DNA of 64,000 bases, taken from contig NZ_JAJADR010000003.1 of assembly GCF_020447265.1 (NCBI RefSeq), positions 496,001 through 560,000 on the forward strand, given 5' to 3'. Positions 50,813-58,848 of this stretch are shown here, piece after piece. The stretch comes from Hymenobacter lucidus. Lineage in GTDB: Bacteria > Bacteroidota > Bacteroidia > Cytophagales > Hymenobacteraceae. Each line of letters opens with the position of its first letter. Positions within the stretch are counted from its first letter, which is position 1. Below the pieces are notes generated by a model, which was not told the DNA's origin, ran no database searches, and saw nothing but the letters and a program-made list of their open reading frames with translations. The position numbers and the translations under genes were made by a program.

Positions 50813-51973
50813 TCACACTTTTTTGCCCAGCCGATGACCTTTGTAGCCCCGGATGGCAATGGGAATCCAGCCCAGAATGGGAATAAAAAAGCTGATGGTA
50901 AACGGGTTGCGCCAGATCATGCGCAGCCAACTACCGGGGCTGGTCAGGTTGAGGTTGATGTCGCGCTTGCCTTTTTCGGTGTACTGCTTTTCGAACTCGG
51001 TGAAGACGGCGGGCCAGGCGAAGGGCAGGAAAAAGGGGAAGTAGCGCCAGTTCTGCCGGATGCGCTGCCACATTTCGGCCCAGCGGTAGGGCTGCTTGCC
51101 GTGTTGGCGCACGGCGGCGTCCATTTCGAGCTGCATACGGGTGCGTACCTGATTGGAGAGGTCCTCGTATTCGGCGCGGCTCAGCTCGTCGTGGGCTTTA
51201 TCGGTGAGCTCATAGGGCTTGATGCGGGTGCCCAGCACAAAGGTGAGCCGGGCGGGGTAAGCCATGTAGAAAAACCAGGGCTGCAGCAGCACCATCAGAA
51301 TGATAGGCCCGATGGGAATAAAGGGGATGCCGATTTTCTTGCTCAGGTTGTTGACCCAGTCCCAGCTGTAGGTGTAAGGGTTGAGGTACTCGCCATTGAT
51401 AGTGTAGAAGGGAATAATATCGGTGCGGTGCTGGATGCCGAGGCGCAGCATGCTGGTAGCCAGGCGCTGCAGCTGGTACTTACGGTTGAACCCCTTACCG
51501 ATGCCGGGCACGCCCTCGGGGTACAGCATCAGGTTGTGGTCGTTGTAGTACATCATCGTCTCGAAGTTCAGCGTGGTGGCATCCACGCAGCCGCAGCGCT
51601 TCCAGAAATCACGCACCAGAAACGGATTCATCAGGGCCGACTGGGAGAGCATGGGCGCCGACAGCGGGCGGGGTAAGCCCTTCAGGTTGGGCAGCTTGCG
51701 CCACAGGTGCGACAAGGCCACCATGGCATCCCAGGGGAAGGCCATGCCCGAGTGGTTGGAGGCAAAAATCAGCGGCTTGTCGGGGTTGTTGCGCTCGGGG
51801 TAGTCGTCGAAGCCTACCAGCTCAGAGCGAAACCAGACCCGGTCGAGCAGCTGCAGAATGTTCTTATCGAGCTGCCAGACAAACTCTTCGTCGAAGTAAT
51901 CAGAATAGATGTGCTGGTTGGCCCGGATTTCGGGCGGCGGAGTAGGCAGCGCGGGCGAAGGGGCCGTGGGCAT
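50813..51973 (-). CDS. PlsC-like glycerol acyltransferase family protein
   Basis: 386 residues. Acyltransferase block I is FASNHSGMAFPWDAMVAL (His near residue 73, Asp later), and block III is LMLYPEGVPGIGKG near residue 150; a hydrophobic segment lies at about 213-237 (FIPIGPIILMVLLQPWFFYM) and another near the C-terminus (FTISFFIPILGWIPIAI). The HSGMAFPWD spacing is longer than the HxxxxD of classic PlsC, as seen in the PlsC-like proteins with related roles. The substrate (phospholipid or other lipid) is unknown; it is probably at the inner membrane. Confidence 0.82.
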   Translation of the reverse strand: MPTAPSPALPTPPPEIRANQHIYSDYFDEEFVWQLDKNILQLLDRVWFRSELVGFDDYPERNNPDKPLIFASNHSGMAFPWDAMVALSHLWRKLPNLKGLPRPLSAPMLSQSALMNPFLVRDFWKRCGCVDATTLNFETMMYYNDHNLMLYPEGVPGIGKGFNRKYQLQRLATSMLRLGIQHRTDIIPFYTINGEYLNPYTYSWDWVNNLSKKIGIPFIPIGPIILMVLLQPWFFYMAYPARLTFVLGTRIKPYELTDKAHDELSRAEYEDLSNQVRTRMQLEMDAAVRQHGKQPYRWAEMWQRIRQNWRYFPFFLPFAWPAVFTEFEKQYTEKGKRDINLNLTSPGSWLRMIWRNPFTISFFIPILGWIPIAIRGYKGHRLGKKV

Positions 51974-52096
51974 CAGGTAAAAACGAGCGAGAAGATGGGT
52001 GGCAAGGGGAAGGTCGGGCTTCTAAGGTAGAAAAATATACGGTTGGGCGGCCCAAGCGGGATGTATTGCCTGATTGACCGTCGTGCTGCGCCTGGC

Positions 52097-52140
52097 AACG
52101 TCAGCGCGCGAAATGCTTCGACTTCGCGTAGCATCACGTT
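52097..52140 (-). repeat. Dispersed-type hairpin repeat
   Basis: A 44-base imperfect palindrome with ends AACGT / ACGTT and inner arms CGCGAA / TTCGCG, containing AAGTCGAAGCAT. Repeats of this word type (ATGCT..GCGAAGTCGAAGCAT) are scattered between genes in related genomes as I recall. It is 13 bases past the stop of the aspartic protease gene and could be its terminator too. Confidence 0.6.
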
Positions 52141-52152
52141 CTAGTTAACTGC

Positions 52153-53442
52153 TCAAATCTCCCGCTTCAGCTGCACTTGGGTGGTAGCCAATTCGCCATC
52201 GGCGTGGCGTACAATCAGCAGGATCTTACGGCCGTCGGCGGAGTGCAGGATGCGGCTGATCTGGGTCAGGGAAAAGGCGCTGGCCGGCATCAGATTAATG
52301 GAGAGTATCTCGTCGTTGGCCTGCAGGCCGGCTTTGGCAGCAGGCGAACCTGGCTGAACCTGAGTAATTACGTAGCGACGGTAATCGGAACCGGTGGCCA
52401 GCAGGTCCATGCCGCACATGTCGTGCTCGAAAGGCTCCCGATAGAGCATGTTGGGCCGTAGCAGCAGGTAATTGTGGGTGTAGTTGATAACGATGTCGAA
52501 GCGCTTAAGCAGCTCAAACCCAATATTGCCATTACGCGGGACTTCCGCCCGCATGGCTACATCGGTAGAATCGGGGAAGGAAGTAAGCAGGTAATTGAGC
52601 TGGTAGCGGCCCAGTTGCAGGCCCGACACACGGCCCAGATAGCCATTGATAAAGCCATTGAGGCCCTTGCCCAATTGGGAACGAAGCCGCTTGGGTGGCA
52701 GTTGCAGCTGGCGACTGGAGGTCGTTTCGATGGACAGTGCATGGCCGGCCCCGGTATCGAGAATAAGCTTGAGGGGCAGCTGCAGGGAATCGGTGACCTG
52801 CACCTGAGTGGTCAGGTACGGTTTGTTGCCTTCCAGATCGAGCGACATTCTCGTCCAGCGCCGGCCGCGGGGCTGGGTATAGGTAGCCGGGTCATGAAAA
52901 ATCAACAGGCTTTCCGAGGGCCTCACTTCCACCACGAAGCTGTGAAACACATCGGAGCCCAGAATACCGTGAATGGGCATGCCCACGTAGCCTGATAGGT
53001 TGAGAATATCTTCCGAAAGCGTGAGAAACAGCATGGACGTGGCCACCATGCCGGGCAGTTCCACCCGCACGCTGTCGGTTTCGGAGGCTTCCAGCGGCGC
53101 TTCGTTGCCGGCCCCAGCCACCCGAAAGCTGCGCCCCACGCGCAGCTTTAGCTCGGAGCGTAGGGCGGGGTCGGTGATGAGGGAAGTACCGACGCCCGTA
53201 TCGAGCAGAAAGTTGTAGGGACCCTGCCCATTCAGCAGCGCATTGACGATGATAAGGTTACGCTCCAGCTCAAAGCGAAATTTCACTTTATGAGCCTTGG
53301 CCTTCACGAAGCGAAACGGCCCCACACCCTGGGCTGTGGCCACCGGGCCAGTACACCAGAATGCCAGTATAAGCAGCAAAATTCTCCAACGCAGCCCGTG
53401 TAGGCTACGGCAGCTGAACTTATATGCGGCAGAACGGGACAT
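52153..53442 (-). CDS. Secreted retropepsin-like aspartic protease with PDZ domain
   Basis: 429 residues. Signal peptide (hydrophobic run ILLLILAFWC, cleaved near TAQ). Two aspartic-protease half-domains: YNFLLDTGVGTSLI (first DTG, about residue 81) and LILDTGAGHALSIE (second DTG, about residue 236), so it may be a single-chain active enzyme. The C-terminal part (about 345-429) has a PDZ domain, ITQVQPGSPAAKAGLQANDEILSI. This aspartic-PDZ form is common in Bacteroidota; substrates are unknown. It acts in the periplasm or outside. It lies 66 bases downstream of the menC gene. Confidence 0.88.
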   Translation of the reverse strand: MSRSAAYKFSCRSLHGLRWRILLLILAFWCTGPVATAQGVGPFRFVKAKAHKVKFRFELERNLIIVNALLNGQGPYNFLLDTGVGTSLITDPALRSELKLRVGRSFRVAGAGNEAPLEASETDSVRVELPGMVATSMLFLTLSEDILNLSGYVGMPIHGILGSDVFHSFVVEVRPSESLLIFHDPATYTQPRGRRWTRMSLDLEGNKPYLTTQVQVTDSLQLPLKLILDTGAGHALSIETTSSRQLQLPPKRLRSQLGKGLNGFINGYLGRVSGLQLGRYQLNYLLTSFPDSTDVAMRAEVPRNGNIGFELLKRFDIVINYTHNYLLLRPNMLYREPFEHDMCGMDLLATGSDYRRYVITQVQPGSPAAKAGLQANDEILSINLMPASAFSLTQISRILHSADGRKILLIVRHADGELATTQVQLKREI

Positions 53443-53508
53443 GGCAAAGGTATGGCGGCCTGGTAATATAGCAAAAAATCCGCCTCGTCGTATACGCCGC
53501 CGGTATGG

Positions 53509-54579
53509 TTATTCCAAGCTCCCCCAGAGCTCTTGACTACCATAGTGCAGCTGCCCCTGCCGGATGGTGAGCGGGGCTGCTATGTTGTTGGTATAAAGCT
53601 GGCCGGTGCCCAGACCCTGGGGAAAATCGGCGGGGGCAAACCGGGCCGCAAACTGGCTGACGGCATTGAGCCCGATATTGGATTCGAGGGCCGAAGTGAG
53701 CCACCAGCGGATGCCACGCGCCTCGGCCAGTGCTATCCAGTGCCGGGCAGCGGCTAGGCCGCCCAGCAGCGTCGGCTTGAGAATGATATAGGCCGGCCGA
53801 ACTTGGTTGAGCAGGGCTTCCTGCCGGGCGGGGTCGGTTACGCCAATCAGCTCTTCATCCAGCGCCACCGGCACCGGCGACTCCCGGCACACGGCGGCCA
53901 TAGCGTCCCATTGTCCCGCTGCTATTGGCTGCTCGATGGAGTGCAGCTCAAACTGAGCCAACTGCCGTAGCCGGTCCAGGGCTTCGGCGGGAGCAAAAGC
54001 ACCGTTGGCATCGACGCGCAGCGTAAGTTGCTCGGGGCCCGCCACCGCCCTGATTTCCGCCAGCAGCCGTAGCTCAGTAGCAAAGTCGATGCCCCCGATT
54101 TTGAGTTTCAGGCAGGAATAGCCCTCGGCCAGCTTTTTCTGAATCTGTTCCCGCATAAAGGCCGCGTCGCCCATCCAGACCAGCCCGTTGATGGGAATAC
54201 TAGTTTCGCCCCGGCTGAAGAGCGTATCATAGAGCATGCGGCGGCCGCCCTGCTCCCAGTCAAGGGTAGCGGTTTCAAGAGCAAAGCGCAGGGCGGGTAG
54301 CTCAGCGGCCACCAAAGCCGGAGCTTCGGCCGAGGGCAGCTCCGCCAACTGAAGCTGGTTGAAATACTGGCAGAAGTCGGCAATGCGGGTTTCCGTGTCG
54401 GGGCCGTAGTCGGGGCTGAGGCCGGCCAGGGGCGCGGCCTCGCCGATGCCTACCCGACCGGGGTGGGCGGTATCGGTTAGGTAGAGATAGTATACGTGGT
54501 GCTCGGTAATGGCGCCACGGGAAGTGCGGGCCGGGAAGCTGAAGTGCAGAATGCGTTTGGAATACGAGAGGTGCAGCAT
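53509..54579 (-). CDS. menC: o-Succinylbenzoate synthase MenC (enolase superfamily)
   Basis: 356 residues. Makes o-succinylbenzoate from SHCHC in menaquinone synthesis. Enolase-superfamily marks: YSCLKLKIGG with the K-x-K pair, the three metal ligands in LRVDANGAF (Asp), ELHSIEQPI (Glu) and VPVALDEEL (Asp), and the second catalytic Lys in AYIILKPTLLGG. The Lys pattern and IKP-like motif fit MenC better than dipeptide epimerase. The N-terminal capping domain has FSFPARTSRG and IGEAAPLAGLSPD. No other men gene is nearby. Organisms with menaquinone normally need it. Confidence 0.88.
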   Translation of the reverse strand: MLHLSYSKRILHFSFPARTSRGAITEHHVYYLYLTDTAHPGRVGIGEAAPLAGLSPDYGPDTETRIADFCQYFNQLQLAELPSAEAPALVAAELPALRFALETATLDWEQGGRRMLYDTLFSRGETSIPINGLVWMGDAAFMREQIQKKLAEGYSCLKLKIGGIDFATELRLLAEIRAVAGPEQLTLRVDANGAFAPAEALDRLRQLAQFELHSIEQPIAAGQWDAMAAVCRESPVPVALDEELIGVTDPARQEALLNQVRPAYIILKPTLLGGLAAARHWIALAEARGIRWWLTSALESNIGLNAVSQFAARFAPADFPQGLGTGQLYTNNIAAPLTIRQGQLHYGSQELWGSLE

Positions 54580-54653
54580 GGGGCAGCGAGAGGCTGGTGG
54601 ACGGGCTAAGTAACAGAGAACTTGCCCGATTGGCGGCTAGGGGCCGAAAAAGA

Positions 54654-54684
54654 ACAAGCCTTCGTGCAGAACACGAAGGCTTGT
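54654..54684 (-). terminator. Terminator of the KGG-domain gene
   Basis: Perfect 13-base arms (ACAAGCCTTCGTG / CACGAAGGCTTGT) with a 5-base loop; minus-strand tail TCTTTTTC. It lies 48 bases past the stop at 54732. Confidence 0.85.
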
Positions 54685-54731
54685 CGGCTTAAATGCGACC
54701 TATGAAGGCCGCGGCTACTTCAGATGGAAAC

Positions 54732-55019
54732 TTATCGGGTGGCACCGCCCTGGTTGCTCCGTCCGCGACTTGCCTGGCCCCCCTTACGGCCGGCTGCACG
54801 GGCTTCCTCTGAAGTAAATCGGTGGCCACGGCCGCTTTCGTGCGATGCTTTACCGCCTTCACTGGCAATGCGGCGCTGCTCGGCCGGATCCATGGCGGCA
54901 AAGCCCCGCAGGCTCTTGCCGGCCGGAGTAGTTTTGCTGGTCGTGCTGCGCCCGTTGGAGCGGCCGGCTTCGGCCTGACGAGTGGAGCTGGTGCGAGTAG
55001 TTGCGTTGTTCGTAATCAT
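54732..55019 (-). CDS. KGG-domain stress-induced protein (con-10/YciG type)
   Basis: 95 residues. An Arg/Ser/Thr-rich N-terminus (about 1-35) precedes a KGG domain: RGFAAMDPAEQRRIASEGGKASHESGRGHRF followed by EEARAAGRKGGQASRG, with the two conserved GGKAS/KGGQAS motifs. The family is linked to general stress, desiccation or sporulation in other organisms. Soluble, probably disordered, single gene. The Arg-rich start is the only oddity. Confidence 0.85.
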   Translation of the reverse strand: MITNNATTRTSSTRQAEAGRSNGRSTTSKTTPAGKSLRGFAAMDPAEQRRIASEGGKASHESGRGHRFTSEEARAAGRKGGQASRGRSNQGGATR

Positions 55020-55318
55020 AGTTCTGCAGGGTTTGGGAGGACGTGGATGAAACCTGCCCTTTTAACGGCCGGCCTTTAGCAAGGATAGGCATTCCAGGCT
55101 CTAATTCAGCGCGTAACACCCAAAATACCAACTACTACTGACGAGCTATGCGTACTTAAATTACTGCCGCGCGATAAGTACCCATTCGCCTCTGATGTGC
55201 CCCTGTTCATGTCGTTTTTCAGGTCTTCAACCGTATAAATCCCGAACCATAAAAAGCCGCCGCAAACCCGTTCCTGCTTTTCCGGTTACCTTTCTACGCC
55301 CTTCCTCTCTCTCCTGAT
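55020..55318. promoter_or_regulatory. Divergent intergenic region KGG / egtB
   Basis: About 300 bases between divergent genes. For egtB the best match is TACCTTTC (55287-55294), one base off the -7 element, 25 bases before the start. For the KGG gene the minus-strand TATCCTTG (55087-55080) is one base off. No gene recognised. Confidence 0.35.
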
Positions 55319-56623
55319 ATGACTTCTGCCTCTCTCCTTACGGCCACGCCCCTTGCCGCGGCCACCGATGTGCTGCTGACCCGCTACCAGGCCGTGCGCC
55401 ACCAGACCGAAGCCCTCTGTCGCCCACTGCTGCCCGAAGACACTGTGGTGCAGCCCGTCATCGACGTGAGCCCGCCCAAGTGGCACCTGGCCCATACCAC
55501 GTGGTTTTTCGAGACGTTTCTGCTGGCCCAGTTTCAGCCCGGCTACCAGGTTTTCCATCCCGACTACGCCTTTCTGTTCAACTCTTATTACAACTCGCTG
55601 GGCAGCCGCGTAAACCGCGCCGACCGGGGCACTCTGTCGCGCCCGGCCTTGGATGACGTGTATGCCTACCGCGCCCACGTAGATGAACGGATGCGGGAGC
55701 TGCTACTGAGCCAAGCAGCACAAGCCGAGGACTTTGCGAGCCTGCTGGAGCTAGGTTTGCAGCACGAGCAGCAGCACCAGGAGCTGCTCGTGACGGACAT
55801 CAAGTACATTCTTAGCACCAGCCCATTGGCCCCGGCCTATTTGCCGGCTTCGTCCGACTCGCAGGAAGTTTCCCGGCCGCTGCCGGCTGCGGCCTGGCTG
55901 CCGGTGGCGGGCGGTATTCACCGTATCGGCTACGAGGGCGCAGGCTTCTGCTTCGATAACGAGCAGGCCCCGCACGAAACGTACGTAGCTGATTTCGAGC
56001 TGCAAAACCGCCTGGTAACCAACGCCGACTACCTGCGCTTTATCGAGGCCGGGGGCTACGCCGACTTCCGCTACTGGCTGGGTGAAGGCTGGGAGCTGGT
56101 GCAACAGCAGCAATGGGCCGCACCGCTCTACTGGGTGCAAAAGCCCGCGGGCTGGTTCCGCTTCACCCACCACGGTCTGCTGCCGCTCGACTTGGCGGCC
56201 CCGGTCACGCACGTCAGCTTTTACGAGGCCGATGCCTACGCTCACTGGGCTGGGGCGCGGCTGCCTACCGAGCAGGAATGGGAAATTGCGGCCCGGCAGT
56301 TTCGGCCTGAGGCAGCCGCCGGCACTTTCCTGGAAAGCCGGAGTTTCGATCCGCAGCCCCTGCCCGCCGATGCCGACCCCACGCAGTGCCACCAGCTGCT
56401 CGGCGACGTTTGGGAATGGACGTACTCGGCCTACCACCCCTACCCCGGCTACGAGCGAGCGGCCGGCGCGCTGGGCGAATACAATGGCAAGTTTATGCTC
56501 AACCAGCTGGTGCTGCGCGGCGGCTCCTGTGCCACGCCCGAAAGCCACATCCGCCTGACGTACCGCAACTTCTTCCACGCCGATAAGCGCTGGCAGTTCA
56601 CCGGTATCCGGCTAGCTCGTTAG
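55319..56623 (+). CDS. egtB: Ergothioneine biosynthesis protein EgtB (iron-dependent sulfoxide synthase)
   Basis: 434 residues. EgtB joins hercynine to a thiol (gamma-glutamylcysteine or cysteine) with oxygen. N-terminal DinB-like domain (about 20-160) with WHLAHTTWFFETF (first His) and LQHEQQHQELL (HxxxHxE, second and third ligands), then a formylglycine-generating-enzyme-like domain (about 190-434) with FDNEQAPHETYV, FRYWLGEGWELV, LPTEQEWEIAARQF, GDVWEWTYSAYHPY and LRGGSCATPESHIRLTYRNFF. Good match and length for the EgtB family. Next to egtD, with a 50-base gap, so one transcript is likely. OvoA is excluded because there is no C-terminal methyltransferase fusion. Confidence 0.93.
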   Translation: MTSASLLTATPLAAATDVLLTRYQAVRHQTEALCRPLLPEDTVVQPVIDVSPPKWHLAHTTWFFETFLLAQFQPGYQVFHPDYAFLFNSYYNSLGSRVNRADRGTLSRPALDDVYAYRAHVDERMRELLLSQAAQAEDFASLLELGLQHEQQHQELLVTDIKYILSTSPLAPAYLPASSDSQEVSRPLPAAAWLPVAGGIHRIGYEGAGFCFDNEQAPHETYVADFELQNRLVTNADYLRFIEAGGYADFRYWLGEGWELVQQQQWAAPLYWVQKPAGWFRFTHHGLLPLDLAAPVTHVSFYEADAYAHWAGARLPTEQEWEIAARQFRPEAAAGTFLESRSFDPQPLPADADPTQCHQLLGDVWEWTYSAYHPYPGYERAAGALGEYNGKFMLNQLVLRGGSCATPESHIRLTYRNFFHADKRWQFTGIRLAR

Positions 56624-56673
56624 CCCGGTTTCCCTTCGAATTCCTCTCTCCTCTTACCCACCGTTTCCTCTCC

Positions 56674-57654
56674 ATGTCTGCTCCTACTCTCACTCCGGCG
56701 GTTTCCTCCGACCTGGCCCGGCACGTTGCCCAGGGCCTGAGCCGCTCGCCTAAAACCTTGTCGTCGATGTACTTCTACGACGACGAAGGCAGCCGGCTTT
56801 TCCAGCAGATTATGGCTCTGCCCGAGTATTACCCGACCCGCACCGAGTTTGATCTGCTCGAGGCGCACCAGGTTGCCATTGGGGCCGCCCTACGCCCGAG
56901 CACACCCGACGAGCCGTTTTTTTTGCTGGAGCTGGGCGCCGGCGACGGGCTAAAAACCAAGATATTGCTGCGTCACCTGCTCGAAACTGGAGCCAATTTC
57001 ACCTATGTGCCGGTTGATATTTCGGGTGCCGCGCTGGAGGGGCTAGTGGCCAGCCTGAGCCAGGAGTTGCCCACGCTGCAAGTCGAGCCCCAGGTAACGG
57101 ACTACGCCACGGCCCTCACGCTGATGGCCTCCCGGCCCGGTCGCAAAGCCGTGCTGTTTCTGGGCTCCAACATCGGCAACTTCCTGCCCGCTGACCGGCG
57201 CGACTTCCTCAGTAAGCTGGCCCACCCCCTCACGGCCAACGACCGGCTCCTCATCGGCTTTGACCTACAGAAGGACCCGCGCCAGATTCGGGCCGCCTAC
57301 GACGACACGCAGGGCGTAACGGCGGCTTTCAACCTGAACCTGCTGACCCGCCTGAACCGGGAGCTAGGCGCCGACTTTGAGCTGGATTACTGGCAGCACT
57401 ACACCGATTATGACCCGCTCAGTGGGGCCGTGCGCTCTTTTCTGGTGAGCACCCGGCAGCAGCAGGTGCGGGTGGAAGCGTTGCAGCAAAGCTTTGATTT
57501 CAACGCCTGGGAGGTTATTCACACCGAAAACTCCTACAAATTTACCCGCACCCTCATTGGGCAGCTGGCTGCCGAAGCCGGCTTGGCCGTGCAGCATTTC
57601 TTCACCGATACCCACGACTATTTTGCCGACGTCGTGCTGGCTCCTCAGTCGTAG
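56674..57654 (+). CDS. egtD: L-histidine N-alpha-methyltransferase EgtD
   Basis: 326 residues. EgtD trimethylates histidine to hercynine with S-adenosylmethionine, the first step of ergothioneine synthesis. Motifs: the N-terminal LSRSPKTLSSMYFYDDEGSRLFQQI, substrate-site LPEYYPTRTEF, SAM motif ELGAGDGLKTKILL, YVPVDISGAALE, and the FLGSNIGNF, GFDLQKDP and IHTENSYKFT segments near the C-terminus. Ideal length. Directly downstream of egtB and followed by the PLP-enzyme gene (13 bases later). Confidence 0.94.
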   Translation: MSAPTLTPAVSSDLARHVAQGLSRSPKTLSSMYFYDDEGSRLFQQIMALPEYYPTRTEFDLLEAHQVAIGAALRPSTPDEPFFLLELGAGDGLKTKILLRHLLETGANFTYVPVDISGAALEGLVASLSQELPTLQVEPQVTDYATALTLMASRPGRKAVLFLGSNIGNFLPADRRDFLSKLAHPLTANDRLLIGFDLQKDPRQIRAAYDDTQGVTAAFNLNLLTRLNRELGADFELDYWQHYTDYDPLSGAVRSFLVSTRQQQVRVEALQQSFDFNAWEVIHTENSYKFTRTLIGQLAAEAGLAVQHFFTDTHDYFADVVLAPQS

Positions 57655-57667
57655 CATTGCAGCACGG

Positions 57668-58774
57668 ATGATGTCTTCCTTTCCCGATCTTATCAGTTTG
57701 GCCTCGGGGTACGGTCATTTTTTGCCGCCCCCGGTAGCCCTCCAACGAGCCACTGAAGCTTTGCAGGCCGGCGCGTTGCCCCTAAGCTCCATCGAGGGGC
57801 TGCCGGGCTTGCGCGCCGCCATTGCCGGGCGTTATCAGCAACGCGGCGGCACAGTGCAGCCAGAACAGGTAGTAGTGACGGCCGGGGCCAAACCGGCCCT
57901 GTTTGCTTTGTTCAAAGCCCTGCTGCGGCCCGGCGACGAAGTGCTGCTACCGACACCCAACTGGTTTGGTTTTGCGGGCTTGGTGGAAAAAGCCGGCGGC
58001 ACGCTCCGCACCCTGCCCCTGGATCCAGCCACCGATTATGCATTGGAACCGGCCGCGCTGCAGGCCGCCCTCACGCCCCGTACCCGCATTCTGCTGCTGA
58101 GCAACCCCAACAACCCGACCGGCCGCATCTACACCCGGGCCGAGCTGGCCGCTGTGCTGCAAATCACCCGGCAGTGGCCCAACCTGCTGGTGCTTTCCGA
58201 TGAAATCTACGACGGTATCAGTTTCGACCCCGAACCGGTAACTTCCCTGTTGGAATTTGCAGACCCGCTCAATCAGCACCTAGTAGTCAGTGGGTATTCT
58301 AAGTCGCTGGCCCTTATTGGCTGGAGCGTGGGCTACCTAGTGGCTCCGGCCGCCGTAGCCCGGCAGTGTGCGGCCTGGCAGTTTGCCACTACAGCGGCCG
58401 TAGCGGCTCTGTCGCAGGTGGCGGCCCAGGCGGCTACTGAAAACGCGGCAGCTGTTAGCCAGGAGCTGTGCACCGGGCTGGCCGCCAACCGGGAGCTGAT
58501 GGGTACCGCGCTGGCGGCCCTGCCCGGGGTGAGCAGCGCTATGCCGGCCGGCACCTACTACGCCTTCCCCGACTTCCGAAAGCACCTAAACTCGGCGCTG
58601 GAGCCGGCAGCGGCTTCGGCCGAGCTGGTAGCACGGCTGCGGGCGGGCGGCGTGGAGGTAGTGGATGGCAGCAGTTGCAGAGCCCCGGGCTTTTTCCGGC
58701 TTTCCTACGCCGTACCCGAGCCGCTGCTGCGCGAGGCGCTGCGCCGCGTGGCGGCCGTGCTGGCCGGGTTGTAG
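57668..58774 (+). CDS. PLP-dependent aminotransferase (class I/II) in the ergothioneine cluster
   Basis: 368 residues from the ATG at 57668 (MMSSFPDLISLASGYG), 13 bases after egtD; the frame reading back into egtD is a shadow. Fold type I motifs: SIEGLPGLRAAIAGRY, TAGAKPALFALFKAL, LLPTPNWFGFAG, LLSNPNNPTGRIY, LVLSDEIYDGISF, the PLP lysine in VVSGYSKSLALIGWSVGY, and FRLSYAVPE near the C-terminus. Resembles methionine/kynurenine/aspartate aminotransferases. Position after egtB and egtD raises the possibility that it does the C-S lyase step (EgtE) despite belonging to a different class than the mycobacterial EgtE; an ordinary aminotransferase is equally possible. Confidence 0.88.
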   Translation: MMSSFPDLISLASGYGHFLPPPVALQRATEALQAGALPLSSIEGLPGLRAAIAGRYQQRGGTVQPEQVVVTAGAKPALFALFKALLRPGDEVLLPTPNWFGFAGLVEKAGGTLRTLPLDPATDYALEPAALQAALTPRTRILLLSNPNNPTGRIYTRAELAAVLQITRQWPNLLVLSDEIYDGISFDPEPVTSLLEFADPLNQHLVVSGYSKSLALIGWSVGYLVAPAAVARQCAAWQFATTAAVAALSQVAAQAATENAAAVSQELCTGLAANRELMGTALAALPGVSSAMPAGTYYAFPDFRKHLNSALEPAAASAELVARLRAGGVEVVDGSSCRAPGFFRLSYAVPEPLLREALRRVAAVLAGL

Positions 58775-58793
58775 GTCGCCATTTTCCGGTTTG

Positions 58794-58827
58794 TTGGCCG
58801 GCGGCCGGGGTGGGTGTCGTACCTTTG
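58794..58827 (+). promoter_or_regulatory. Promoter before the MATE gene
   Basis: TTG (58794-58796; a TTTG also lies at 58790-58793) and TACCTTTG (58820-58827) with a 23-base spacer. The ATG follows 21 bases later. Suggests that the MATE gene can be transcribed independently of the egt genes. Confidence 0.5.
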
Positions 58828-58848
58828 CGCCTCGTTTTCCCCTGCCCT

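Noticed and set aside
53509-54579. Dipeptide epimerase or muconate cycloisomerase instead of MenC
   Set aside because: The Lys motifs and the capping domain fit o-succinylbenzoate synthase better, though members of the superfamily are hard to tell apart by eye.
55319-56623. OvoA (ovothiol) or plain formylglycine-generating enzyme
   Set aside because: DinB-like plus FGE-like domains without the fused methyltransferase, and egtD directly next to it, fit EgtB.
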